Assembly (NCBI GenBank): GCA_030041435.1
Contig: JASHNW010000043.1
Span: 1-64,000, forward strand
DNA: 64,000 nt
From: Acidobacteriaceae bacterium
GTDB taxonomy: Bacteria > Acidobacteriota > Terriglobia > Terriglobales > Acidobacteriaceae
Direction of reading: 5' to 3'
Shown here piece by piece: positions 7,648-15,663 of this stretch. Below the pieces are notes generated by a model. It was given only the letters and a program-made list of their open reading frames with translations, was not told the origin of the DNA and searched no databases. Position 1 is the first letter of the stretch; every line of letters begins with the position of its first letter. The position numbers and the translations under genes were made by a program.

Positions 7648-9255
7648 TCACGGGCAGGGATTGGCCGTGTCGTTTGTAATGGCCGTCTGCTGTGCACTAG
7701 CCGTACAGCCGGAGCTGGCGCTGCTGTTCATCAGTCGCGCCGTCGTCAGGGTATACGCAATATCTGTGAAGATGTCGTCCAGGTTGGACGTGGAGTTTGC
7801 CGTCCCAACGCAGCTGGTATCCTCGCCGGAGCCGCTCTGCGTATAGTCCGAGTAAAAATAGGCCGTGCCCGAGGCAATGTTTTTCATCGTCTCGCAGGGA
7901 GTGATGCCGGCGGTATAGCCGGTTTGCGCTGCGGTCTCTGCTGCGGTTCCGGCTGTATTTCCCGTCAGACAACCTGAGGATTCCGACCCGTAGGAGACCG
8001 CGTACACCTTCGTACCGGCTGCTGTGGCAGCTTGACCGGCAACGACGGCCTGATTGCACTGGTCAACGTAGGAAGGATAGGCTCCGCTGGTTGCGTTGTA
8101 GTTGCTGTTCGAGCTGGTGTTGAAATCATTTTTCGATTCCAATGCCGATGCATCGCCGTCGCTTACCATCACGATTACGTTGGATGTGTTCGGATTGGCT
8201 TTCTGCTCAGCAACCAGGGATGCCTGCGCAGCATAGAGAGCCGAGGCGTAATAAGTGGAATAGCCGCCCTTCGCCTTCATCGCCGTACATCCGCTGTACC
8301 CGCCAAGAGCTTTGACGATATAGTCGGCGCTGTTCAGCGTCTGCTTCTGCGGGTTGGTCTTGAAGTTGCTGTCATATCCCACCAGAATATAGCTGTTACC
8401 GGAGGTGGGGTCATACGAATCCAGATTCGTCGCCGTGAGGTTGTAGGCGGCGTTGCTCGACGTGCCTCCGGCGCAACCAAAAACCGACGACGACGAGGGG
8501 GTCGGAGCCGAGGTATTAGGAAACTGGAAGAGCGCGATGTGATCTTCCGCCGGCGTGACGTTGTAACCGAGGTCGCCGCTGCTGTTGGCCGTGGCGGTGC
8601 CACACGACGATTCCGTCGTCGGACAGGGCGCCATATTTTGCAGCATGGAGACGAGGCCGGCCGCCGCGCAGGTCTCGCGGCTACTGTCGCACTGGCTGTC
8701 GCTGTCCGTGTCGTTCATCGAATCCGTGGTGTCGAGAATGATCGCGATGTTGTACGGGATGGGCGAAGCGCCCCGCTCGGCGGCGACCGCGGTGGATTGC
8801 AGACTGATCGAATCGATCCCCAGAATGCTGATGAAATAGGTGGGAATGGTCACGCTCTGCGTCACCACCACGGCGTTGTAGCCGACCCCGGAGCCGCAGC
8901 CGATGCCCAGGTTGGTGTTAACCCAGGAAGAGCAGTAGCCGGTGACGGTTGTATTGACCGTTCCCGGGATACTCGCGTTGTAGTTAAGGTCTGGATCTGT
9001 CTTGCTCTGCGGCCCACTGGCGTAATCGTAGCCTTCCTGTGAGTAGCTGGACGCAGGCAGCGCCTGACCAGCGGCCAGAGCCGCGGCGTTCGTGCCTGCC
9101 TGCAACTGGCGGTTCACCACCATCGCGTGGCCAAGATCGAGCACGAATCCGGCCATGGCCAGCAGCACAATCAGAACGGTGCTGGCCAAAACCAGTGCCT
9201 GTCCGCTGTCTTCGCGGATCAATCGTGTTACGAGTTTCTTTCTGTTTACTTTCAT
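7648..9255 (-). CDS. TadG-like pilus assembly protein with a von Willebrand A domain
   Basis: A 535-residue protein of the Tad/Flp pilus arm. The N-terminus (REDSGQALVLASTVLIVLLA) is the TadE/TadG membrane anchor, followed by the LDLGHAMVVNRQLQAGTNAAALA segment typical of TadG, here split over residues 39-61. A vWA domain begins near residue 168 with a MIDAS-like DTTDS at 175-179 (the canonical DxSxS has Thr in place of the first Ser), and MVSDGDASAL follows later. Many paired cysteines suggest extracytoplasmic folding. AGGAG eight bases before the ATG supports the start. It is the last gene of the minus-strand arm, 18 bases after tadE, and ends at a strong terminator. TadG with vWA is known in Tad loci, where it helps anchor or assemble the pilus. 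Confidence 0.85.
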   Translation of the reverse strand: MKVNRKKLVTRLIREDSGQALVLASTVLIVLLAMAGFVLDLGHAMVVNRQLQAGTNAAALAAGQALPASSYSQEGYDYASGPQSKTDPDLNYNASIPGTVNTTVTGYCSSWVNTNLGIGCGSGVGYNAVVVTQSVTIPTYFISILGIDSISLQSTAVAAERGASPIPYNIAIILDTTDSMNDTDSDSQCDSSRETCAAAGLVSMLQNMAPCPTTESSCGTATANSSGDLGYNVTPAEDHIALFQFPNTSAPTPSSSSVFGCAGGTSSNAAYNLTATNLDSYDPTSGNSYILVGYDSNFKTNPQKQTLNSADYIVKALGGYSGCTAMKAKGGYSTYYASALYAAQASLVAEQKANPNTSNVIVMVSDGDASALESKNDFNTSSNSNYNATSGAYPSYVDQCNQAVVAGQAATAAGTKVYAVSYGSESSGCLTGNTAGTAAETAAQTGYTAGITPCETMKNIASGTAYFYSDYTQSGSGEDTSCVGTANSTSNLDDIFTDIAYTLTTARLMNSSASSGCTASAQQTAITNDTANPCP

Positions 9256-9273
9256 GTGTCGTTCTCCTGGTCC

Positions 9274-9810
9274 TTACTCGATGACTTCCTGCGTTTCGGC
9301 CGTCAGCGTGAACGTATAAGATCCGGCTCCAAACAGGTTCGAAGTGATGGTGAGGGGATATTGAACTTCAACGGAACCCTGAGCCTGGCTGGTCATCGTG
9401 GAGGGACTCGAGCAGCTTGTTGTATAGTCCGTTCCGCCGATGTTGATCGTCCAGACTGGAGCGCTGGAGCCGGTTGCGCTCCAGTTGAGGTTGGGCGCCG
9501 CGTTCTTCACCGCGGTCACCACATCCGAGCATGGGTTCGAGGAGCCCCGGTCCGTGGCCAGCACCTGCGCTCCCACCTGCACTGCATTGGTCAGGACGAG
9601 ATAGTTATTCACGGCCAGGCCGAACCAGCACATACCGTAAGTCACCAGCAGAAGGATGGGCATCACCAGCGCGATCTCCACCAGCTGGCTGCCCGACTCG
9701 CCGTCGCCGCTCCCGGCACGCAGCCGCGCCACGACTGCCCTGGTCCGCTTGCACACTCGGCGAACCGCTGCGGCGGCTGACGTCCTGGTGCGTTCAATCA
9801 GCGGGATCAT
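9274..9810 (-). CDS. TadE-like pseudopilin-type protein
   Basis: A 178-residue protein with one membrane helix (residues about 48-70, ESGSQLVEIALVMPILLLV), the core signature of TadE proteins, which act as minor pilins or membrane anchors in Tad pilus assembly. A basic 40-residue N-terminus precedes the helix; the rest is an extracytoplasmic domain with two cysteines. The frame is open to 9921, but the ATG at 9810 has GAGGAGAAGC directly upstream and is preferred. It is followed by the vWA TadG gene and lies divergent from the Flp-Cpa operon as part of the same locus. Confidence 0.8.
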   Translation of the reverse strand: MIPLIERTRTSAAAAVRRVCKRTRAVVARLRAGSGDGESGSQLVEIALVMPILLLVTYGMCWFGLAVNNYLVLTNAVQVGAQVLATDRGSSNPCSDVVTAVKNAAPNLNWSATGSSAPVWTINIGGTDYTTSCSSPSTMTSQAQGSVEVQYPLTITSNLFGAGSYTFTLTAETQEVIE

Positions 9811-10146
9811 GCTTCTCCTCCATGCACCCCGGCTCAGCGGCGCGTATCCATGCCGGCGGCGCAGCGTGACCGGCCCGGCGAGCCACGTTGCCTGGCGCGC
9901 GCCGGAGGGGGAGTGAGGCACCGACGCATGGATTACTGCGCTCCGCCGAATAACGCCAGGCTATTCCGGAAACAACCTCATTATAGGAGGCGCACTCTCG
10001 GGTACGTCGATAACACATACCCGGATTTTGCTGCATCGTTGGTGGCATGCCATAACCCGAATGGGTGATTGACCATCGTACAAGTCAGAGAGCCCACCGG
10101 ACAGGTAACTTGAGTCACCGCATGCGCGTCTGGCGGTGCCGCCTCC
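9811..10146. other. 336-base space upstream of tadE
   Basis: No gene is visible. The stretch holds the candidate tadE promoter (next entry), a CGGGTA/TACCCG inverted repeat at 9999-10023, and a possible hairpin (GGCGGTGCCGCC) near 10133-10144 just past the stop of the membrane protein gene. No T-tract follows that hairpin. Confidence 0.4.
9980..10016 (-). promoter_or_regulatory. Candidate promoter and shared motif for the tadE-tadG arm
   Basis: On the minus strand a perfect TATAAT (9985-9980) is preceded by CCTCC, as is the TATAAT before flp. The -35 region is poor, which suggests an activator. A TCGATAACAC box at 10007-10016, inside a CGGGTA/TACCCG inverted repeat, sits where an activator would bind. 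The same 10-mer recurs at 11819-11828. Confidence 0.4.
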
Positions 10147-11664
10147 CTACCTTCGCGAGACTCCCTGCTGGAGCGCTGCCACGCTGCCACCTGCACCCTT
10201 CCCATCGTGCCGCGCGATAAATACGGCCGCCGTCTTGTCTTCGTATGCCAGAGTGAATCGGGGGTCGCTGCGCAGCAATTGCGTCAGCGCATCGTCTGCA
10301 GGACCGATCACCACGCTGGCGGATGCCAGGTCCGGGTCGGACGCCCAGCTCGGGTTGCCGCTCCAGGTCTCGGTGGACCGCCGGATGCGGTCGTCGCCGT
10401 ACAGCCCGGCGCGCCCGTCGATGCTCACCGGCTCGCCCAGCTTCCAGATCAGATAGCCGCCCCAGTTATACGTGTTGAATAACGCGCCGCTGGTATGCCG
10501 CTGCCTGATCGCCTCTACCGCCTGCACCGGATATTCTTTTGCCTGCAGCGAAAGCAGACTGGCGTTGCTCAAATGCATCGCCGCCGTCCCGGCCAGGACC
10601 AGGGCCGCGGCCGCAATACCTCCCAGAGAACCGGCCCACACCGGCAGCGGCGCCTGCCTCCGCGCGGTTGGCCCGGCAGGCAGGCCGGCCGCCAGAATCA
10701 TCGCTGCGGTGACGGCCATGAACCACAGATCGCGCTGCGATCGGAACGAGAGGACCGCCGCAACCGCAAACAGAAGGGTCTCGAACGGGGCGAGGCGCAG
10801 GTAGCGGAACAGCACACCCGATGCCGCCAGAGCCATAAACAGCAGCAAAAAATCGCTGAACGAGCGGAACGGAAGCGACTGCATCTCGCTCACCATGTTC
10901 AGCACCGCGGGCTGCGAGGTCAGCGTCTCGGCAACTTTGTAGAGCCCCGGGCCATACGGGTTGACGAAGGTCGCCGCCACGCAGGCCAGCAGGATCGCCC
11001 ACAGATTGCGCGCGCGCGGACCATGGGCATCGGACTTCCACCACCGGGCCAGCAGCGGCTCGCAGGCTGCGATCCCCAGCACCAGCAGCCCGTCGATGAA
11101 CTGAATATGGATATTCGCCCACAGAACGAAAAGCGGCGGCAGCCACAGCAACCCACGCGACGAACCGGTCTGGCGCGCTCGCATCAGCACGTCCAGCTCC
11201 AGCACAAAAAACAGGATCGTGAACAGCCAGGGGCGAGGCGTATAGATCCTCACCATACACAGCATCACCGCAGCGGTCAGCAGCAGCGAGCGCACGAAGT
11301 CGCCCCCCAGCCGATTGACTAGTCTGTAGACCGCGGCCGCAATGGCAACCAGCACGGCCGCTGTGAACAGGACCATCCCCTTCAGTCCGAACCACTCGTA
11401 AATCTTCAGCAGAAGCAGTTCGAACAGCCAGCTGTAGGCCTGCCATGGCGCCGCGCTGAGCCTCGAAAAGGGATCGAAACGCGGGAAAGCCCGGTGCTGG
11501 ACGATCCATGCCCCCGTGCTCAGGTGCCAGCCGAGGTCAGGATCGATCACTGAGGTTCCCGGCGCGCGCAGACAAACAAAGGCGGGCAGAGAACAAAGCA
11601 GACCGACCACCAGCGCCCGGGCCGCCTGCTCCGATCGCTTTGAACCCGCTTCGCGCATTGGCAT
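10147..11664 (-). CDS. Polytopic membrane protein, possible GT-C-type glycosyltransferase
   Basis: A 505-residue protein with about ten membrane helices and a soluble C-terminal part. Near the N-terminus, between the first helices, is DPDLGWHLSTGAWI, a motif seen in bacterial GT-C-like membrane proteins, where an acidic loop holds the active site. A second conserved patch near the C-terminus reads NTYNWGGYLIWKLG and SIDGRAGLYGDD. The start at 11664 follows TTGGGG; the frame is open to 11721. It lies at the head of the minus-strand tad arm. Whether it glycosylates the pilus or is an unrelated gene between the two arms is unknown. Confidence 0.65.
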   Translation of the reverse strand: MPMREAGSKRSEQAARALVVGLLCSLPAFVCLRAPGTSVIDPDLGWHLSTGAWIVQHRAFPRFDPFSRLSAAPWQAYSWLFELLLLKIYEWFGLKGMVLFTAAVLVAIAAAVYRLVNRLGGDFVRSLLLTAAVMLCMVRIYTPRPWLFTILFFVLELDVLMRARQTGSSRGLLWLPPLFVLWANIHIQFIDGLLVLGIAACEPLLARWWKSDAHGPRARNLWAILLACVAATFVNPYGPGLYKVAETLTSQPAVLNMVSEMQSLPFRSFSDFLLLFMALAASGVLFRYLRLAPFETLLFAVAAVLSFRSQRDLWFMAVTAAMILAAGLPAGPTARRQAPLPVWAGSLGGIAAAALVLAGTAAMHLSNASLLSLQAKEYPVQAVEAIRQRHTSGALFNTYNWGGYLIWKLGEPVSIDGRAGLYGDDRIRRSTETWSGNPSWASDPDLASASVVIGPADDALTQLLRSDPRFTLAYEDKTAAVFIARHDGKGAGGSVAALQQGVSRR

Positions 11665-11792
11665 TTCGCATATCCCCAATAGAATCAGTGGAAGACCGCC
11701 CGCAACCGGGCTTTCTGCCACGTACCGAAGCGGCGCCGAGACCTTCGGCTCAATGGAATGCTGTCGAGGGCTGCCCGCGGAGAACTCCTCCC

Positions 11793-11828
11793 TATAATCA
11801 GTGATCTGGCGGCCCTGGTCGATAACAC
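11793..11828 (+). promoter_or_regulatory. Candidate promoter of flp with TCGATAAC box
   Basis: TATAAT at 11793-11798 follows CTCCTCCC, matching the context of the tadE -10 box. No good -35 is visible. TCGATAACAC lies at 11819-11828. A start near 11805 would give flp a leader of about 288 bases, which contains the structured region listed next. Confidence 0.4.
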
Positions 11829-11840
11829 CAAGTTGTAGAG

Positions 11841-12026
11841 TTGTGTACCCCCCTCATGGGCCGCTCTCACCGCAACGGGGGATTCTCAAAATGGGAATCT
11901 CGCAGGTGTCGAAAGTACCCGTTGGCGGCCACGCCCCTGCGCCGGCCCCTGTACCGGAAAGTAGCAACACCTAACACTTATTGGTCATTGTGAATTTGGG
12001 TCAACCGTCGCAAGGTGGATACACAA
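11841..12026 (+). promoter_or_regulatory. Structured 5' leader of the Flp pilin gene, riboswitch or other RNA candidate
   Basis: TTGTGTACCC (11841-11850) can pair with GGATACACAA (12017-12026), nine of ten bases, closing a 186-base region. Inside, CCGCAACGGG (11870-11879) pairs with CCCGTTGGCGG (11918-11928) with one bulge and encloses GATTCTC/GGGAATC (11881-11899). A GAAA tetraloop candidate lies at 11911-11914. The layout resembles a regulatory RNA, but it does not match the c-di-GMP-I riboswitch consensus that I know. No open frame with a ribosome site is visible here. Confidence 0.4.
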
Positions 12027-12092
12027 CGCAGGGCGGACCAAGGGGTGCGCAAATAGTCGGACGCGCTGCGAATCATTGAGGAGAACAGGATA

Positions 12093-12254
12093 ATGAAACA
12101 GCTTCTGAAGAAGTTCATGAATGAAGAGTCCGGCCAGGATCTGATCGAGTACGCTCTGATCGCGGCCCTGATCGCGCTCGTTGCCATCACCGGCCTGAAC
12201 GGCCTTGCGACCACCATCAACGCCGAATTCAACAAGGTCGGCTCGGACATCTAA
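12093..12254 (+). CDS. flp: Flp/Fap-type major pilin
   Basis: A 53-residue Flp pilin, the major subunit of Tad pili used for surface attachment. The processing site is clear: SG followed by QDLIEYALIAALIALV, with cleavage expected after Gly14, leaving the Flp-typical Glu5-Tyr6 in the mature protein and a hydrophobic helix. The short charged leader MKQLLKKFMNEESG fits. GAGGAGAA nine bases before the ATG is a strong ribosome site. It heads the plus-strand tad operon, but 554 bases separate it from the prepilin peptidase gene. Strong RNA structures in that gap suggest it is expressed at a higher level than the assembly genes. Confidence 0.95.
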   Translation: MKQLLKKFMNEESGQDLIEYALIAALIALVAITGLNGLATTINAEFNKVGSDI

Positions 12255-12324
12255 CTGCCCGCCGATTTTCTGGCGGCCTCCTGCGGCAACGCAGACCGCC
12301 GGGGATGAGGAAGTGCTGTACGTG

Positions 12325-12378
12325 GGAATATTACGGGGCCCCGGCCGTCCGGTGGACGGCCGAGTCCGGTAATACTCC
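12325..12378 (+). other. Long imperfect hairpin downstream of flp
   Basis: GGAATATTAC (12325-12334) pairs with GTAATACTCC (12369-12378) with one mismatch; at the tip GGCCGTCC (12343-12350) pairs perfectly with GGACGGCC (12354-12361) across a 3-base loop. No T-tract follows, so it is more likely a processing or stability element for the flp transcript, or an attenuator, than a classic terminator. Confidence 0.5.
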
Positions 12379-12484
12379 TGCTGCTGGCGCCCCAGGCTGC
12401 GCTCGAACTTTTCTGTTCGGCGACAGCCGCAGACTCTGAACCAAATCGAACAACGGAGCAGGGGCGAACCCGCCAATTTAAACC

Positions 12485-12546
12485 TTTACCGGTACCCCTC
12501 GATGTGTATACTCGATAACCGATAACCCGGTATCGACAACACATCG
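12485..12546 (+). promoter_or_regulatory. Candidate internal tad promoter with nested hairpin
   Basis: TTTACC (12485-12490), 16 bases, then TATACT with an upstream TG (12507-12512) resembles a promoter for cpaA onward. Overlapping it is a nested perfect inverted repeat: CGATGTGT (12500-12507) with ACACATCG (12539-12546), and inside it TCGATA (12512-12517) with TATCGA (12531-12536). TCGATAAC occurs here for the third time in the locus. Confidence 0.4.
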
Positions 12547-12808
12547 GTAGAGCGGACCGCAGGACTCCTGGCCACACCGGCAGAGGACGTGCCACGGCCA
12601 GGGGATTGTTTTGTGTCCGGATGCGGATTCTCTGCCCCCTGAATCGTTGCGGGGCACTTCCTTTCCGGCGCTTGCCGTACTTGTCGCACTTGACGTTGTG
12701 GGCTCGGCTTACTGGCGCCCCAGCCGACGACCGGGCGAGCAGTTGCAGAAAACGTCCTGGCTTTCTCTGCCGAAGGCTCAGGGAAAGCAAGTTTTGGGGA
12801 ACTTCGGA

Positions 12809-13351
12809 ATGTCGAGACTTCATACCGAGTTTGTGTATCTGGCCGTAGCCATCGCTTTTGCTGGTGCCGGAGCGGTCTTCGATCTCCGCAGCCGGCGGAT
12901 TCCCAATCTGCTTACCATCCCGGGAATTCTCTTTGGACTCCTGCTGCATTTGTTTATCGGCGGGTGGCGCGGGTTTGGCCTGTCTGCGGCCGCCGCGCTG
13001 ATTGCGGGCGTTGTCTTTTTGATTTTCTGGCTTGCCGGCGGCATGGGGGCGGGAGACGTGAAACTGATTGCTGTGGTCGGCGCCATCGGAGGTTTGTCCG
13101 AGGTCGGATGGCTGCTCGGCCTCACCGCCATTGCCGGAGGCGTCATGGCGGTTGGCCTCGCTCTGTGGAGAGGCCGCTTCAAGGACACCATCATGAATCT
13201 CGGTGCGCTGGCGGTGCACCACCGCTTTGAGGGCCTGAAACCCCATCCCCATCTGAATGTCGGCAACGCGCGTACCCTGCGCCTGCCCTATGCGCTGGCA
13301 ATCGCCGCAGGCAGCGCGATGACACTCTGCATGACGGTGGTCAAGAGGTAA
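12809..13351 (+). CDS. cpaA: Prepilin peptidase, TadV/CpaA type (A24 aspartic protease)
   Basis: A 180-residue membrane protease that cleaves the Flp prepilin leader. The two catalytic Asp residues are visible: one in AVFDLRSRRIPN, with the conserved R-x-x-IPN after it, and one in GGMGAGDVKLIAV, the GxGD signature. About five to six hydrophobic segments are present. The short TadV form without the methyltransferase domain is normal in Tad loci. The ATG at 12809 follows TTTTGGGGA and starts just before the first helix; an upstream in-frame extension to 12611 is rejected. cpaB follows five bases downstream. Confidence 0.9.
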   Translation: MSRLHTEFVYLAVAIAFAGAGAVFDLRSRRIPNLLTIPGILFGLLLHLFIGGWRGFGLSAAAALIAGVVFLIFWLAGGMGAGDVKLIAVVGAIGGLSEVGWLLGLTAIAGGVMAVGLALWRGRFKDTIMNLGALAVHHRFEGLKPHPHLNVGNARTLRLPYALAIAAGSAMTLCMTVVKR

Positions 13352-13356
13352 ACGCT

Positions 13357-14178
13357 ATGGCTCGCCGCATCCTTGTCGCTCTCGTCCTCGCGTTGCTGAT
13401 TTCCGGCGCCGCTGTCTACGTTATTGGCCGAAAAATGACTTCCTCGCACCCTGTCGTGCAGACCCCCATTCAGTATGTCGCCGCCGCCCACTCCATCGAT
13501 CCCGGCGAAATTCTCAAGCGCGAAGATCTCACCATCGTCAACTGGCCGCGCACCAACCCTGTCTCAGGGGCATTCGTCAAAATTGACGATGTCGTCGGCC
13601 GGGTCGTGCTCTATCCCCTGCCCGCCGGACAACCAGTCATGGATCAGGAACTCGCTGCCGCGGGTACCGGCCTCGGCGTAACGGGAAGAATTCCCGCCGG
13701 CATGCGCGCCATTGCTCTGCGCTCCGATGAAGTCATCGGCGTTGCCGGATTCCTCATGCCCGCCACCCACGTCGACGTCCTCGTAACCTACCGCCCCGAC
13801 CCCAGCGCCGATCCCATTACCGCCACCGTCCTGCAGGATGCGGAAGTGCTGGCCGTGGGCCATGAGCTCCAGCCCGACCCTTCCGGCAAACCGGCCAACG
13901 TCGATGTGATTACGCTCCTGCTCAAACCCCAGGATGCCGAGAAAGCCGTGCTGGCTGCCGCCCAGGGAACGATTCATTTTGTTCTTCGCAACGGCCGGGA
14001 CAATTCTCCCACCGATCCTGTGCCGGTCTCTCTCGCGCAGCTGTCGAACAGCCTTCCAGCCGCTAAGCGGGGAGGCACTGCAGCCCCCGTGCGCAGGATT
14101 TTCGCGCCCCAACCGAAGCCGTGGGTTGTGGAAACTCTGCTGGGCTCCAAGCGTTCAACCGACAGCTTTACCAACTGA
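13357..14178 (+). CDS. cpaB: Flp pilus assembly protein CpaB/RcpC
   Basis: A 273-residue periplasmic protein anchored by an N-terminal helix (residues 5-24). A SAF domain follows (AAAHSIDPGEILKREDLTIV, about residues 44-105) and then the CpaB core (GMRAIALRSDEVIGVAGFLM, THVDVLVTYRP), the order known for CpaB/RcpC. These proteins assist or gate the secretin pore. It lies five bases after the peptidase gene and nine bases before the secretin gene. The C-terminus ends with a proline-containing basic tail. Confidence 0.92.
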   Translation: MARRILVALVLALLISGAAVYVIGRKMTSSHPVVQTPIQYVAAAHSIDPGEILKREDLTIVNWPRTNPVSGAFVKIDDVVGRVVLYPLPAGQPVMDQELAAAGTGLGVTGRIPAGMRAIALRSDEVIGVAGFLMPATHVDVLVTYRPDPSADPITATVLQDAEVLAVGHELQPDPSGKPANVDVITLLLKPQDAEKAVLAAAQGTIHFVLRNGRDNSPTDPVPVSLAQLSNSLPAAKRGGTAAPVRRIFAPQPKPWVVETLLGSKRSTDSFTN

Positions 14179-14187
14179 GGCACGTAA

Positions 14188-15660
14188 ATGACTAAGCGGG
14201 CATGCACAATCCGGAAAAGCACCAGCGCCCTGATCGCGGCGGCATTCTGCGCGGCAGCACTCCCCGGCGCCGGAGCACAGAACGGCGTCACCAACAAGGT
14301 GCCCGTCGCCGCGCTCGCCGCCGGCTCCATGAGCACCACCGTACAGGTCGCCAACGCCATTCACATCGTTGTTGGACGCTCCATGTTTGTCAACACCAGA
14401 GAACGGCTGCGCAAAGTGTACGTCAGCAATCCCGACGTGCTCGATTCCGTCACTGCCAGCCCGCACCAGATCGTGGTCACCGCCAAGGCCCCGGGCATGA
14501 GCAGCCTGATCCTGTGGGACGAATCCGGCGAGTCCCAGGCTTATCAGATCTCCGCGGATCTGGACCTTGCCGGCCTCAGCAGCGCTCTGAAAGAGGCGCT
14601 GCCGGGTACAAATATCCGGGTCGACGCCCGCGAAGATCAGGTCGGCCTCGCCGGTACCGTCTTCAGTCAGGCGGATGCGGATGAGGCCGCAAAACTCGCT
14701 GGTCTCTTCTCCAAGAATGTTGCCAGTTCCCTGCAGATTGTCCCGCAGCACCTCGCCCAGGTGCGCCTCAAGGTTCGCGTCGTGGAAATCGACCGCACGC
14801 GCGCTCAGCAGCTCGGATTCAACTTCTTTACTACCGGGAAAAACACAGCCAACGCCACTACCGGACAGTTTCCGGCCATCACCATAGGCTCGGCAGCCAG
14901 TTCTGCCAGTTCCGGTACCAGCACCAACTCCCTTCTCGCGCTCAGCAGTCTTCTCAGTCTCTTCTATTACAACAGCGATCTCGGCCTGGGCGCCGCGATC
15001 CAGGCCCTGCAAAACAATCAGATTATTCAGATTCTCGCCGAACCTACCCTCACCACCGTCAGCGGGCAAAAGGCGTCCTTTCTTTCCGGCGGCGAATTTC
15101 CTTTTCCCGTCGTACAGGGTGGAACCGGCGGCTTTACCTCCGTCACCATTCAGTTTCGCCCGTATGGCGTCAAGCTGGACTTCACTCCGAACGTGTTGCC
15201 CGACGGCACCATCCAGCTGAAGGTATCTCCGGAAGTGAGCGCGCTCGACTACACCAATGAGGTGCAGATCTCCGGCTACACCATTCCGGCCATCTCTACC
15301 CGCCGCGCCGATACCGAACTCGAGCTGAAGAGCGGTCAGAGTTTCTCCATCTCCGGCCTGCTCGACAACCGCACCACCGACCAGATGGAAAAGATTCCCG
15401 GCATCGGCGACATACCCATCCTGGGCAAGTTCTTCCAGTCGAAGAGTTCCACCCACTCGGTGGTGGAACTGGCCGTCATCGTCACCCCTACTCTCGTCGA
15501 TCCGCTTTCCGATAATCCGCAGGCAATGCAGCCGGCCGTCGTCGTCCCATTGCTCAACCCGAAGAAATTCGACAGAAGTATCGCCCCCAAAACCCCTCCA
15601 GCCCAGCCTCAGCCGCAGCCCACCCCACAGGATGTGCCGGTGGTTGATCCGAAGGATTAA
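14188..15660 (+). CDS. cpaC: Tad pilus secretin CpaC/RcpA
   Basis: The outer-membrane pore through which the Flp pilus leaves the cell. The 490-residue protein begins with a signal peptide, then the pilus-type N-terminal domain at about residues 50-120 (GRSMFVNTRERLRKVYVSNP), a BON-like segment, and the secretin barrel (LAEPTLTTVSGQKASFLSGG, ELELKSGQSFSISGLLDN, PILGKFFQ, VVELAVIVTPTLVDP). A Ser/Ala/Gly-rich insert near residues 230-255 may be a gate loop. The C-terminal 25 residues are Pro/Gln-rich and may bind a partner. It is cotranscribed with cpaB and cpaE. Confidence 0.95.
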   Translation: MTKRACTIRKSTSALIAAAFCAAALPGAGAQNGVTNKVPVAALAAGSMSTTVQVANAIHIVVGRSMFVNTRERLRKVYVSNPDVLDSVTASPHQIVVTAKAPGMSSLILWDESGESQAYQISADLDLAGLSSALKEALPGTNIRVDAREDQVGLAGTVFSQADADEAAKLAGLFSKNVASSLQIVPQHLAQVRLKVRVVEIDRTRAQQLGFNFFTTGKNTANATTGQFPAITIGSAASSASSGTSTNSLLALSSLLSLFYYNSDLGLGAAIQALQNNQIIQILAEPTLTTVSGQKASFLSGGEFPFPVVQGGTGGFTSVTIQFRPYGVKLDFTPNVLPDGTIQLKVSPEVSALDYTNEVQISGYTIPAISTRRADTELELKSGQSFSISGLLDNRTTDQMEKIPGIGDIPILGKFFQSKSSTHSVVELAVIVTPTLVDPLSDNPQAMQPAVVVPLLNPKKFDRSIAPKTPPAQPQPQPTPQDVPVVDPKD

Positions 15661-15663
15661 GCC

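Larger units (their letters stand above)
12255..12808 (+). other. 554-base space between flp and the prepilin peptidase gene
   Basis: Apart from the two structures listed separately, it holds a small hairpin right after the flp stop (CCGCC/GGCGG) and a CGAAC/GTTCG hairpin near 12407-12422. A frame in phase with the peptidase gene is open from 12611, but it lacks a ribosome site and the added residues do not look like a prepilin peptidase. Confidence 0.4.

Noticed and set aside
11841-12026. c-di-GMP-I (GEMM) riboswitch before flp
   Set aside because: The conserved GGCAAACC and GGACGCAAAGCC-type core strings are absent, although a GAAA loop is present. Kept as an unassigned structured leader.
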